Shown here piece by piece: positions 57,274 through 64,000 of a stretch of DNA of 64,000 nucleotides (positions are counted from its first letter, which is position 1; each line of letters starts with the position of its first letter). The notes under the pieces were generated by a model. That model did not search any database and was not told where the DNA came from. It worked only from the letters and a program-made list of their open reading frames with translations. The stretch comes from Nocardioides solisilvae (lineage in GTDB: Bacteria; Actinomycetota; Actinomycetes; Propionibacteriales; Nocardioidaceae), in assembly GCF_003194625.1 (NCBI RefSeq), contig NZ_QHKX01000002.1, positions 992,001 to 1,056,000 on the forward strand, written 5' to 3'. The translations under genes and the position numbers were made by a program.

Positions 57274-57324
57274 CGGATCGTGGTGGTTGTGGCGCACCTG
57301 GTGCGCCGGATCCACCACGATCCG
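57274..57324. repeat. Nested palindrome (single copy)
   Basis: CGGATCGTGGTGG (57274-57286) pairs with 57312-57324, and an inner GGCGCACC/GGTGCGCC stem (57291-57298, 57300-57307) lies within. It follows the BtuF-like gene and could be a terminator. Confidence 0.65.
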
Positions 57325-57421
57325 CGACGCCGGCCTCGCTGCGCTAGCCTGCCCCGTCAGGCGGCGCCGGGAGGGACGGTCCGCCGTACCGGTCCACCGG
57401 CCGTTTCGAGGGGGGGACGCC

Positions 57422-59173
57422 ATGCCGCGACTTCCGCGACCGCGGCTCGCCGACCTCCACCGGCGGGCGGTCCTGGTGGTGGGCGTCCTCATGGCCGTGC
57501 TCGGGGCGCTCGGGGCGCTGGTGCACGGCCCCGACGACACGGTGATGCTCGGCGAGCAGGTGCAGCCCGCGCCGTCGGCCGGCCTGCCGACCGTGGTGCA
57601 CCCGGTCTCCACCGCCTTCGGCGGGGCCGAGCTGGTGGTCCGCGCCGAGGCGCCGGGCGGGCTCTTCCTCGGGGCCACCCACCGGGTCGACGTGACCGAC
57701 CTGCTCGACGGGCTGCGGTACGTCGAGCAGGACTCGCTCGGGATGAGCGAGCCGACCTTCGTCGAGGGCTTCGAGGTGGCGCTGGCGCCCGACCCGCTCC
57801 TCGGCTGGTGGGAGCGCTCCTCGGGCACCGGGGTCCGGGAGGTCCGCGTCGACCTCGACGGCCCGCCGGTCGACGTGCTTGCCGTCCCCGTGGAGCCCCG
57901 GGCGCCCGTGACCATGTCGCTCGGCGTCCACGTCGACGGTATCTTCACCAAGGCGCTGGCGATCACGGGCTTCGGCCTGGGGCTCGTGCTGCTCTGGGCC
58001 CTCGGTCGCCGCGCCTCCCGCGGCGTCCCTTCAGTCGATAGTCCCCCACACATTGACCACCTCGGCGAGGTCCCAGCCGTCGAGCCGGAGCCGGTGCCCG
58101 ACCCCGAGCCCCAGCACGAGCCCCAGCCCGAGCCGGAGCCGGAGTCGGAGCGGGAGTCGCTGCCCGCGGCCGAGCCGGTGCCCGCAGCCAAGCCCGCGGC
58201 CGTGCCCGTGGTCGAGCCCGCGGCCGCGACGCCGCCCGCGCACCGGCCTGCGCCCGGCCAGGCCCGCCCGAGCCCCGCGGTGGGCGCGGGGGTCGCCGTG
58301 GGCGTCGCGGCCCTGGCCCTGGGCGGCTGGGTCCGCTGGCGGCGCGCCCGACGACGCGGGACGACGTTCCTCCTCCTGCTCGCCCTACTGCTCGGGGGCT
58401 GCGGCCTCGCCCCCGACGGCGACGACTCCGACCAGAAGCCGGGGCTCGAGCCGCGGGTGGTCGACGAGCTGCTCGCCGACTACACGACCCGCCGCACCCG
58501 GGCGGCCCGCCGGGCGAGCGCTCCTCGCTACGACGGGGCACTCTGGGTGAAGGCGCAGACGGGGTCGCTGGTCGCGTCGTCCCAGTGGCAGGCGATCGCC
58601 GACCGGATCGAGCGCAACGACACCCCGGTCCCGCGGCCCGTGCTCGCGGCCGAGGCGGTGCACGCGCCGCTCTTCCGCGACTACCCGATGTGGGGCGCCG
58701 TCGAGGTCAAGGAGCAGGGCGGGGGCCGCCAGCTCGTCGTCTTCACCCGGGAGCGGTTCGCCGAGCCGTGGCTGGCCACGGCCGCGGTCGACGTCGGCTG
58801 GGGTGTCGTCCCCGAGCCCGACCCCTCCCCCGAGCCCGTCGACCGCGCGGCCTTCGAAGCGGGCGCGGCGGCCGCGGAGCTCGTCGACGCCTGGTGGGAG
58901 GACGGCTCCTCCGCCGAGCTCATCGTCGACGACCTCACCGAGGCGCTGCGCGACGAGCTCGTGCCCCTCTTCTACCCGCCGGAGGTCGTAGCGTGGCCGG
59001 ACGCGGACCAGCGACGCTTCCTCGTCGCCGTCGACGGCGGGAGCTGGCTGCTGGTCACCGTGCACTCGATGACGATCGGCACCCGCTCCCACGCCCTCAC
59101 CAGCCTGGTCCTGCTGCCCTCCGTCGGCCGGCCCCGGGTGCTGGCCTCCACGGTCCGCCGCACCCTGCGCTGA
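57422..59173 (+). CDS. Composite membrane protein: anchored domain, Pro/Glu linker, lipoprotein-like domain
   Basis: The 583-residue protein looks like two proteins joined. Part 1 has a membrane helix at residues about 18-38, an extracytoplasmic domain and a second helix near 180-200 (ALAITGFGLGLVLLWALG). Then comes a low-complexity linker rich in Pro and Glu (PEPVPDPEPQHEPQPEPEPE) and a third helix. Part 2 begins with RRGTTFLLLLALLLGGCG, which is a complete lipoprotein signal with lipobox in the middle of the protein, and continues as a soluble domain. I recognise neither part. Codons for SVDSPPHID contain half of a family B palindrome (58037-58057). Confidence 0.7.
   Translation: MPRLPRPRLADLHRRAVLVVGVLMAVLGALGALVHGPDDTVMLGEQVQPAPSAGLPTVVHPVSTAFGGAELVVRAEAPGGLFLGATHRVDVTDLLDGLRYVEQDSLGMSEPTFVEGFEVALAPDPLLGWWERSSGTGVREVRVDLDGPPVDVLAVPVEPRAPVTMSLGVHVDGIFTKALAITGFGLGLVLLWALGRRASRGVPSVDSPPHIDHLGEVPAVEPEPVPDPEPQHEPQPEPEPESERESLPAAEPVPAAKPAAVPVVEPAAATPPAHRPAPGQARPSPAVGAGVAVGVAALALGGWVRWRRARRRGTTFLLLLALLLGGCGLAPDGDDSDQKPGLEPRVVDELLADYTTRRTRAARRASAPRYDGALWVKAQTGSLVASSQWQAIADRIERNDTPVPRPVLAAEAVHAPLFRDYPMWGAVEVKEQGGGRQLVVFTRERFAEPWLATAAVDVGWGVVPEPDPSPEPVDRAAFEAGAAAAELVDAWWEDGSSAELIVDDLTEALRDELVPLFYPPEVVAWPDADQRRFLVAVDGGSWLLVTVHSMTIGTRSHALTSLVLLPSVGRPRVLASTVRRTLR
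58037..58057. repeat. Half copy of family B REP-like element inside a gene
   Basis: GATAGTCCCCCACACATTGAC matches the left arm of the 20174 copy at 18 of 21 positions. No complementary arm follows. Confidence 0.7.
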
Positions 59174-59224
59174 TCCCGGCCGGCCGCGGCGGGACGGGCG
59201 CCACCCCCGGCCACACCGACACGG

Positions 59225-59300
59225 AAGTGGTCACGGGGAGAGGTTTCCAGGGCCCCAGAACCCCTCCGAGTGACCACTTGCGTCTCCGCGTGACCACTCC
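59225..59300. repeat. REP-like palindrome, family C, copy 1
   Basis: AAGTGGTCAC (59225-59234) pairs with GTGACCACTT (59270-59279); a further CGTGACCACT and CGACCACT follow. It lies between convergent genes. A second copy is at 63634. Confidence 0.8.
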
Positions 59301-59348
59301 TGCCTCTCCGCGACCACTCGTACCGAGTCGGGCTCCGGTGGCGGGCGG

Positions 59349-59726
59349 TCAGGCGCGGGCGGCCCGCAGGGCGGTCCGGATCATCGGCACCTGCAGGGGC
59401 AGCCGCAGCACGGTGCCGACCTTGAGCGCCGTACGCCGGGAGCGCTGGGCGTCCTTGGCCATCTTGACGTTGGCGGGATAGACCGCCAGCAGCAGGGCGG
59501 CGCTCGCCCAGCCCGAGGCGCGGCGGGTGCGGGGGTGGAGCAGCCCGGCCGCGCAGGCGAGCTCGGCGACCCCCGACCAGGTGACCAGCTCGCGCCGGGC
59601 CGGGAGCGACTTCGGCACGATCGGGAGGAAGACCTCGGGCTTCACGAGGTGCACGGTGCCCGAGGTCGCGAAGAGGGCGGCCAGCGCGGCGACGTCGCGG
59701 GCAGGTCGGGTCGAGGGAGTCGTCAT
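59349..59726 (-). CDS. DoxX-like small membrane protein
   Basis: The 125-residue protein has about four helices with GTVHLVKPEVFLPIVPKSLPARRELVTWSGVAELACAAGLL, the DoxX-type arrangement. Function in this family is poorly known (some support quinone-linked oxidation). It ends the minus-strand series. ATG 59726 gives a normal N terminus. Confidence 0.75.
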   Translation of the reverse strand: MTTPSTRPARDVAALAALFATSGTVHLVKPEVFLPIVPKSLPARRELVTWSGVAELACAAGLLHPRTRRASGWASAALLLAVYPANVKMAKDAQRSRRTALKVGTVLRLPLQVPMIRTALRAARA

Positions 59727-59736
59727 GCCCGGAAAC

Positions 59737-60447
59737 CTAGCGGCGCACGGCCCAGCGACCGAGGAGCGTCCCATCCTCCTCGAGGAGGAGCAGTGGTTCG
59801 AGGGGTACGTCGACGGGGCCGCCCGCGGTGATCGACAGGTGGTCCCCGGCGATTAGCCGCGGCACCCAGGTGAGGCAGAGCTCGTCGACCACGCCCACGG
59901 CCAGCAGGTCGCGCAGCAGCCCGGGTCCGCCCTCGCCGAGGATCGAGCGCCACCCGCGGGCGACGAGCCGCTCGCGGAGCGCAACGAGGTCGACGGTCTC
60001 CTCGCCGAGGGTCCAGACGTGGTCGGCGCCGAGCAGCTCGCGGGCCTCCGCCAGGCCGGACGCCGAGGCGGCGGTGGCGAGCACGACGCGGCCCGGCTCG
60101 GCCCCACGCAGCGTCTCGGGGACGGAACCCGACCGGCTCACCACGACCACGGGGACGTCGGCCGGGCCGTAGCCCTCCGTCCGGGCGGTCCCGGCGCCGA
60201 CGACGACGCAGTCCGCCAGCCGGCGCAGCGCGTGGAAGACCCGCTTGTCGACGGCGTTGTTGATGCCGCCGCTCTGCCCGTCGTCGCCCTGCGCGGCGCC
60301 GTCGAGGGTGGAGACCATGTTGACCCGCAGCCAGGGCAGGCGCGGGGCGGCGTAGAGGGCGGCCAGCTCCTCGTCGGAGGGGTCTCGAGACGGGCGCTGC
60401 GCGCCCTCCTCGACCACCAGGGCGGGCGAGGGGATCAGGACCCGCAC
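59737..60447 (-). CDS. RibD C-terminal-like reductase (dihydrofolate reductase fold)
   Basis: The 236-residue protein has RVNMVSTLDGAAQGDDGQSGGINNAVDKRVFHALRRLADCVVVGAGTARTEGYGP and RSILGEGGPGLLRDLLAVGVVDELCLT, the NADPH-binding pattern of pyrimidine reductases (RibD/RibG C-terminal domain). It is a stand-alone domain, so it is probably a reductase of a pteridine/pyrimidine-like or other ketone substrate, not a full riboflavin enzyme. GTG 60447 is preceded by GAGGT and overlaps the previous gene by 13 bp. Its neighbours are a FolP2-like gene and others in tight order. Confidence 0.85.
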   Translation of the reverse strand: MRVLIPSPALVVEEGAQRPSRDPSDEELAALYAAPRLPWLRVNMVSTLDGAAQGDDGQSGGINNAVDKRVFHALRRLADCVVVGAGTARTEGYGPADVPVVVVSRSGSVPETLRGAEPGRVVLATAASASGLAEARELLGADHVWTLGEETVDLVALRERLVARGWRSILGEGGPGLLRDLLAVGVVDELCLTWVPRLIAGDHLSITAGGPVDVPLEPLLLLEEDGTLLGRWAVRR

Positions 60448-60941
60448 TGCCACCTCACCACCCAGTACTGCACGCCGTAGGGGCAGTCGTCGTGGTCGAC
60501 CTGCACGTCGCGGACCGTCACCCCGCGGTCGGCGAGCTGTCGTGCGGTCACGGCGAGGGAGCGCAGCCCGGCGGCGAGCAGGTCCTCGCCCTCGTCGACG
60601 TCCAGGGAGGCCAGCCCTTCGAGGTCGCCGAGCCGGAGCAGCTGGCGCAGCCACTCGTCGTACCCGGCGGCCCGCGGGTCGAGGTGGCCCGGGGCCTTCT
60701 CGGAGCGACGGGCGCTGCCGTTGGCCATGACGAGCAGGTCGTGGCCGTCGAGGTCGGAGCGCCGACCCAGCAGGCTCTCGGCCACCCGCTGGTCGTCGAG
60801 GTCGTCGGCGAGCACCTTCACCGACGGGCCGAGCCAGTCGACCGCGGCCCGGGTCGCGGCCCGCAGCCGCGGCACCGGGTCGACGAGGGAGGCGTACGCC
60901 GGCAGCAGCGCGGGCGCGGGCGGGGCGACGACGATCCTCAT
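60435..60941 (-). CDS. Class III extradiol dioxygenase subunit B-like protein
   Basis: The 168-residue protein starts MRIVVAPPAPALLPAYASLVDPVPRL and contains MANGSARRSEKAPGHLDPRAAGYDEWL, a combination typical of an actinobacterial family annotated as LigB-like. I do not see clear iron-binding histidines, so enzymatic ring cleavage is doubtful. It is shorter than the family as I remember it (about 230 residues). It overlaps the reductase gene and follows the FolP2-like gene by 37 bp. Confidence 0.7.
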   Translation of the reverse strand: MRIVVAPPAPALLPAYASLVDPVPRLRAATRAAVDWLGPSVKVLADDLDDQRVAESLLGRRSDLDGHDLLVMANGSARRSEKAPGHLDPRAAGYDEWLRQLLRLGDLEGLASLDVDEGEDLLAAGLRSLAVTARQLADRGVTVRDVQVDHDDCPYGVQYWVVRWQCGS

Positions 60942-60978
60942 GCCAGCCACTCCCACGCCGGTCGAGCCTGTCGAGACC

Positions 60979-61839
60979 TCATGCGAGCCCCCGGATCGCG
61001 CGGGCCGGCGGCCGGAGCCCGGCGATGGTGCGCACCATGTCGACGACCTGGCGCGTCTCGACGACCTCGTGCACCCGGTAGACCCGCGCCCCGGCGAGCG
61101 CGCAGACGGCGGTGGCGGCCAGCGTGCCGGTGAGCCGCTCGCCGACGGGGAGGTCGAGGCTCTCGCCGACGAAGTCCTTGTTGGAGAGCGAGACCAGCAC
61201 GGGCCAGCCGGTCGCCACCATCTCACCGAGGCGGCGGGTCACCTCGAGGGAGTGGAAGGTGTTCTTGCCGAAGTCGTGGGCCGGGTCGATCACCAGCGAC
61301 TCGGCGGCCACCCCGGCGGCCAGGGCCCGCTCGGCGTAGGCGGTGGTGTCGGCGATCGCGGCGGCGACCACGTCGTCGTACTCGATCCGGTGCGGCCGGG
61401 TCCGCACCTGCACCCCGCCGGTGTGGGTGCAGACGAGCGCGGCGCCGTGCAGGGCGGCGACGTCGACGAGCTCGGGGTCGGCGCCGCCCCAGGCGTCGTT
61501 GAGCACGTCGGCGCCGACCTCGCAGACCGCGTCGCCGACCGAGGCCCGCCAGGTGTCGACCGAGATCACGAGGTCGGGGAAGGCATCCCGCACCCGGGCC
61601 ACGAAGTCGACGACCCGGGCCTTCTCCTCGGCCTCGGAGATCTCGACGCCGGGGGCGGCCTTGATCCCGCCGATGTCGACGATCTCGGCGCCCTGCCCGG
61701 CGACGAGCGCCACCCGCTCGAAGGCGGCGTCCTCCGCCCACGTGGCGCCCTTGTCGTAGAACGAGTCGGGCGTGCGGTTGACGATCGCCATCATCAGCGT
61801 GGCGTCGTCGTCGAAGTCGCGGGAGCGCAGCCGCAGCAT
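60979..61839 (-). CDS. Dihydropteroate synthase-like protein (FolP2 type)
   Basis: The 286-residue TIM barrel has MAIVNRTPDSFYDKGATW, AEIVDIGG, VISVDTWRASV, LNDAWGG, LVIDPAHDFGKNTFHS and LVSLSNKDFVG. True DHPS has NVTPDSFSDGG; this NRTPDSF(Y)D(K)G variant marks FolP2, which in mycobacteria lies next to gpgS and lacks normal DHPS activity. The ATG overlaps the GpgS stop by one base (TGATG). Its real role is unknown. Confidence 0.87.
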   Translation of the reverse strand: MLRLRSRDFDDDATLMMAIVNRTPDSFYDKGATWAEDAAFERVALVAGQGAEIVDIGGIKAAPGVEISEAEEKARVVDFVARVRDAFPDLVISVDTWRASVGDAVCEVGADVLNDAWGGADPELVDVAALHGAALVCTHTGGVQVRTRPHRIEYDDVVAAAIADTTAYAERALAAGVAAESLVIDPAHDFGKNTFHSLEVTRRLGEMVATGWPVLVSLSNKDFVGESLDLPVGERLTGTLAATAVCALAGARVYRVHEVVETRQVVDMVRTIAGLRPPARAIRGLA

Positions 61840-62810
61840 CAGGCCTGCCTTCCTGTGTCGGGGCCGGCCTCGAGGTGCGGTCGCGCCGGCGGCCGCTGGT
61901 CGACCGGCACGCGCGTGACATGGGGGCGTACGCCGCCCCCGCCGCCCGGCCGGTCGCCGGCCGGCAGGAACTGGGTGAGCGCGATCGCGTCGGCGTGGTG
62001 GCTGTGGCTGGAGCGGGCCCAGCCGGTGGTGAGGATCTGGGTGGCCATGGCGCCGAGGTCGAGCAGCGGCTGCTGGTGGTGGGCGCGGCGGCCGAGGTCG
62101 ACCTGGGCGATCGCGTCGAGGCCGCGGGCGCGCCAGGTGTCGACGAGGGCGGCGAGCTCGACGGCGTACCCGGTCGGCACCTCGAGCCCGGCGAAGTGGT
62201 CGCGGCGCACCGCCCACTCCCCCGCCAGCGGCTGCACCAGCCCTGCGAGCGGCGGGAAGAGCAGGGCGACCAGCGGGCGGGCGACGAGCTCGGTGACCCG
62301 GCCGCCCTCGAAGGGGCCGACCGCGCCGGAGGCGTCGCCGCCGGGGCGCTGGTAGAAGCCCTTGACGAGCTGCACCTCGGGGTCGGTGAGGAGCGGGCCG
62401 AGCAGGCCGGGCACGAAGTGGGTGTCCCAGTCGGTGAGGTCGGCGTCCATGAAGACCAGCACGTCGCCGGTGGTGACGAAGAGCGACTTCCACATCGCCT
62501 CGCCCTTGCCGGGGCGGGTGCCGAGGTCGGGGCGGATCTCGGCGCTGCGGTGGACGACGGCGCCGGCGTCGGCGGCCACGTCGTAGGTCGCGTCGGTGGA
62601 GTCGGAGTCGACCACCACCACCTCGTCGACCAGGGCGGCGGTCTCCATCAGCACCTCGCGGCAGCGGGAGACCACGTCGCCGACGGTGGCGGCCTCGTTG
62701 CGGGCCGGCACGACCAGGCTGACCCGGGTGTCGCCCTTGGCGGCGCGCAGCTCGGGGAGCGACCAGTCCTGCCAGCGGTGGGTGTGCCGCGCGAACCAGT
62801 CCTCGATCAC
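61839..62810 (-). CDS. gpgS: Glucosyl-3-phosphoglycerate synthase
   Basis: The 323-residue family GT81 glycosyltransferase has LVVPARNEAATVGDVV, VVDSDSTDATYDVA with the sugar-nucleotide/metal Asp residues, GKGEAMWKSLFVTTGDVLVFMDADLTDW and GEWAVRR. GpgS makes glucosyl-3-phosphoglycerate from UDP-glucose, the first step to glucosylglycerate and methylglucose lipopolysaccharide. The order gpgS-folP2 is conserved in mycobacteria. The gene has a GTG start and a TAGGCT box six bases before it. The C terminus is Pro-rich and longer than the core. Confidence 0.92.
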   Translation of the reverse strand: MIEDWFARHTHRWQDWSLPELRAAKGDTRVSLVVPARNEAATVGDVVSRCREVLMETAALVDEVVVVDSDSTDATYDVAADAGAVVHRSAEIRPDLGTRPGKGEAMWKSLFVTTGDVLVFMDADLTDWDTHFVPGLLGPLLTDPEVQLVKGFYQRPGGDASGAVGPFEGGRVTELVARPLVALLFPPLAGLVQPLAGEWAVRRDHFAGLEVPTGYAVELAALVDTWRARGLDAIAQVDLGRRAHHQQPLLDLGAMATQILTTGWARSSHSHHADAIALTQFLPAGDRPGGGGGVRPHVTRVPVDQRPPARPHLEAGPDTGRQA

Positions 62811-62816
62811 CCCGCC

Positions 62817-62822
62817 AGCCTA
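62817..62822 (-). promoter_or_regulatory. -10 box of a leaderless gpgS promoter (TAGGCT)
   Basis: On the minus strand TAGGCT ends six bases before the GTG start at 62810. No Shine-Dalgarno site lies upstream. Confidence 0.5.
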
Positions 62823-62842
62823 CGGTGGGCCAGACTGGGCGG

Positions 62843-63232
62843 ATGAGCAGGACGGAGCGCACCGGTGCGCGCCGGCGCTGGCCGGCGTGGGTCTACGCCC
62901 GCGGCGAGGAGCCCGACTACCGGTTCTCCTTCGCCAACGAGCGCACGTTCCTGGCCTGGGTCCGCACCTCGCTGGCGCTGCTGGCCGCCGGGGTCGCCCT
63001 CGACGTGGTCGACCTGTCGGTCCCCGACACCGCGCAGCACGTGCTGGCCCTCGTGCTGGTCGCGGCGGCCCTGGTCGCGGCCCTCGCGGCGTGGCTGCGC
63101 TGGGCGAGCGCCGAGCGGGCGATGCGGAGCCGGGAGCCGCTCCCGTCGCTGGGCCTGGCCGCCGTGGTCACCCTCGTGGTGGTCGGGGTCGGGCTGGTCC
63201 TCGTCGCCGTCGGGATCGGGTCGCTGCGGTGA
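62843..63232 (+). CDS. DUF202 membrane protein (YidH-like)
   Basis: The 129-residue protein has YRFSFANERTFLAWVRTSLALLAAGVAL, the DUF202 signature, and three membrane helices. Function is unknown. It is followed, with a 4-bp overlap, by another DUF202 protein, a frequent pair. The start is ATG 62843, divergent from gpgS. Confidence 0.85.
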   Translation: MSRTERTGARRRWPAWVYARGEEPDYRFSFANERTFLAWVRTSLALLAAGVALDVVDLSVPDTAQHVLALVLVAAALVAALAAWLRWASAERAMRSREPLPSLGLAAVVTLVVVGVGLVLVAVGIGSLR

Positions 63233-63564
63233 GCGCGGCCGCCACCGACCAGGGCCAGGTCGACGAGGGCCTGGCCGACGAGCGGACGGCGCTGGCCTGG
63301 CAGCGCACGTCGCTCTCGCTCGTCGCGGGCGCGGGGGTCGTCGCGCGGCTGGGCTGGTCCGACCTCGGGCCGGCCGGCAGCCTGCCGCTGCTGGCCTCCT
63401 GCCTGCTCGCGGTGTGGGTCTTCGTCGAGAGCCGCCGCCGGTACGACGACGACAGCGGCGCCCGCGGCCGGGTGCGGCCGCGCGGGGGTCGCGCGCCGCT
63501 GGCCCTCGCGCTCAGCGTCGCGCTGCTCGCCGGCACCGAGCTGGCCCGGCTCGCCTTGGCGTGA
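63229..63564 (+). CDS. DUF202 membrane protein, second of a pair
   Basis: The 111-residue protein has ADERTALAWQRTSLSLVAGAGVVARLGW, the shorter DUF202 form, with three helices. GTG 63229 overlaps the previous stop. The two may form a heteromeric membrane complex; function is unknown. Confidence 0.85.
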   Translation: MSAAATDQGQVDEGLADERTALAWQRTSLSLVAGAGVVARLGWSDLGPAGSLPLLASCLLAVWVFVESRRRYDDDSGARGRVRPRGGRAPLALALSVALLAGTELARLALA

Positions 63565-63633
63565 GGCGTGCTCCCGCGCCGCGGGTCGGCGACGGGCCTG
63601 CACCCGGACTCGGCCCCTGTCATCGCCGGAAGG

Positions 63634-63733
63634 CGGATCCGGTCACGCGGGGAACGAAGTGGTCACTCGGAGGGGTTGAGAGCCCTCCGAGAGCCCTCCG
63701 GCTGACCACTTCCGGATCCGCGTGACCACTCCG
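63634..63733. repeat. REP-like palindrome, family C, copy 2
   Basis: AAGTGGTCAC (63657-63666) pairs with TGACCACTT (63703-63711); flanking GCGGATCCGGTCACG and CGGATCCGCGTGACC extend it. The first part lies outside, the rest inside the 3' end of the TetR gene. Confidence 0.8.
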
Positions 63734-64000
63734 CACCCGGCCGCTCGGCGACGGGGGCCGCACCCATCAGCGCCAGCGCGTAGGCGGCGTACTGCCTGGC
63801 CACCTGCTGCGGCGTGAGCGGCCCGTGCAGGCGGAACCAGCTCGGCAGCGCGGTGCACATCGTGGCGATCGCGCGCCCGGCGGTGCGGGGGTCCTCACAG
63901 GTGAAGAGGCCGGCGTCGAGACAGACCCGCGCCTGGGCGTCGAGCGCGTGCTGGACCCCGTCGCGCAGGGCGACGACCCGCTTCCGCTCCTCGCCCTCGA
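63663..64000 (-). CDS. TetR-family regulator, C-terminal part, cut by window edge
   Basis: About 111 C-terminal residues are present, open to the window edge: AGLFTCEDPRTAGRAIATMC...SWFRLHGPLTPQQVARQYAAYALALMG. This matches the ligand-domain ends of the TetR proteins at 22493 and 39718. After MGAAPVAERPG, the last about 20 residues (EWSRGSGSGQPEG...) and the stop codon itself are encoded by the family C palindrome. The DNA-binding domain lies outside. Confidence 0.82.
   Translation of the reverse strand, partial: EGEERKRVVALRDGVQHALDAQARVCLDAGLFTCEDPRTAGRAIATMCTALPSWFRLHGPLTPQQVARQYAAYALALMGAAPVAERPGAEWSRGSGSGQPEGSRRALNPSE

Noticed and set aside
60435..60941. True ring-cleaving extradiol dioxygenase
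   Set aside because: The expected iron ligands could not be seen and the protein is short; only family resemblance is claimed.

Overview
The window is chromosomal DNA from a very GC-rich Gram-positive actinobacterium. GTG starts are common, several genes look leaderless (TANNNT box 6-7 nt before the start codon), and the set of F420-linked enzymes (an F420:NADP reductase and two luciferase-like F420 monooxygenase-family proteins), GpgS next to a FolP2-type protein and fused isobutyryl-CoA mutase fits a Nocardioides-like soil organism; genus is an inference. I see no rRNA, tRNA, CRISPR, phage or insertion-sequence gene.

Layout. 0-1.8 kb: start of a carbon-starvation peptide transporter gene (CstA) behind a CRP-like site, then a pair of inverted palindromic repeats. 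1.1-8.9 kb: a beta-glucoside/oligosaccharide system of divergent ABC ATPase, lipoprotein binding protein, two permeases, GH1 beta-glucosidase and a LacI regulator, with two matching 14-bp operators in the divergent promoter. 8.9-11.3 kb: aldo/keto reductase, small membrane protein, F420:NADP oxidoreductase. 11.4-14.3 kb: beta-oxidation operon (hydroxyacyl-CoA dehydrogenase, thiolase, crotonase). 14.3-20.1 kb: rhomboid protease, MarR regulator, fused isobutyryl-CoA mutase, class II amidotransferase. 20.2-25.9 kb: XRE-TetR double-HTH regulator, MFS exporter and a degenerate SDR, divergent from an acyl-CoA dehydrogenase and a quinone-oxidoreductase-like enzyme. 26-30.8 kb: complete Liv-type ABC importer.

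31-49.5 kb is the most interesting part: a large CoA-thioester catabolic island of CoA ligase, three acyl-CoA dehydrogenases, four crotonases, an AMACR/family III CoA transferase, thiolase, two SDRs, a nitronate-monooxygenase-like flavoprotein, two F420 luciferase-like proteins and a TetR regulator. It begins with an APH-like kinase plus a small DUF6285-like protein, resembling LvaA/LvaB of levulinate catabolism (4-hydroxyacyl-CoA phosphorylation). Four operon heads in the island carry the same 14-bp palindrome (consensus TTAGCGYTCGYTMA) and a fifth carries a weaker match, so the scattered operons look like one regulon, possibly under the TetR encoded inside it.

49.5-64 kb: FecBCD-type metal-chelate importer, acyl-CoA ligase, nitroreductase, a lipoprotein and its small coupled partner, a BtuF-like protein without signal peptide, a composite membrane protein, a DoxX-like protein, a block of RibD-like reductase, extradiol-dioxygenase-like protein, FolP2-like and GpgS, two DUF202 proteins, and the C-terminal part of another TetR regulator.

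The spaces between genes hold three families of REP-like palindromes (A: 811-1137; B: 18970, 20174 and a half copy at 58037 inside a gene; C: 59225, 63634) and several tandem repeats that abut stop codons.
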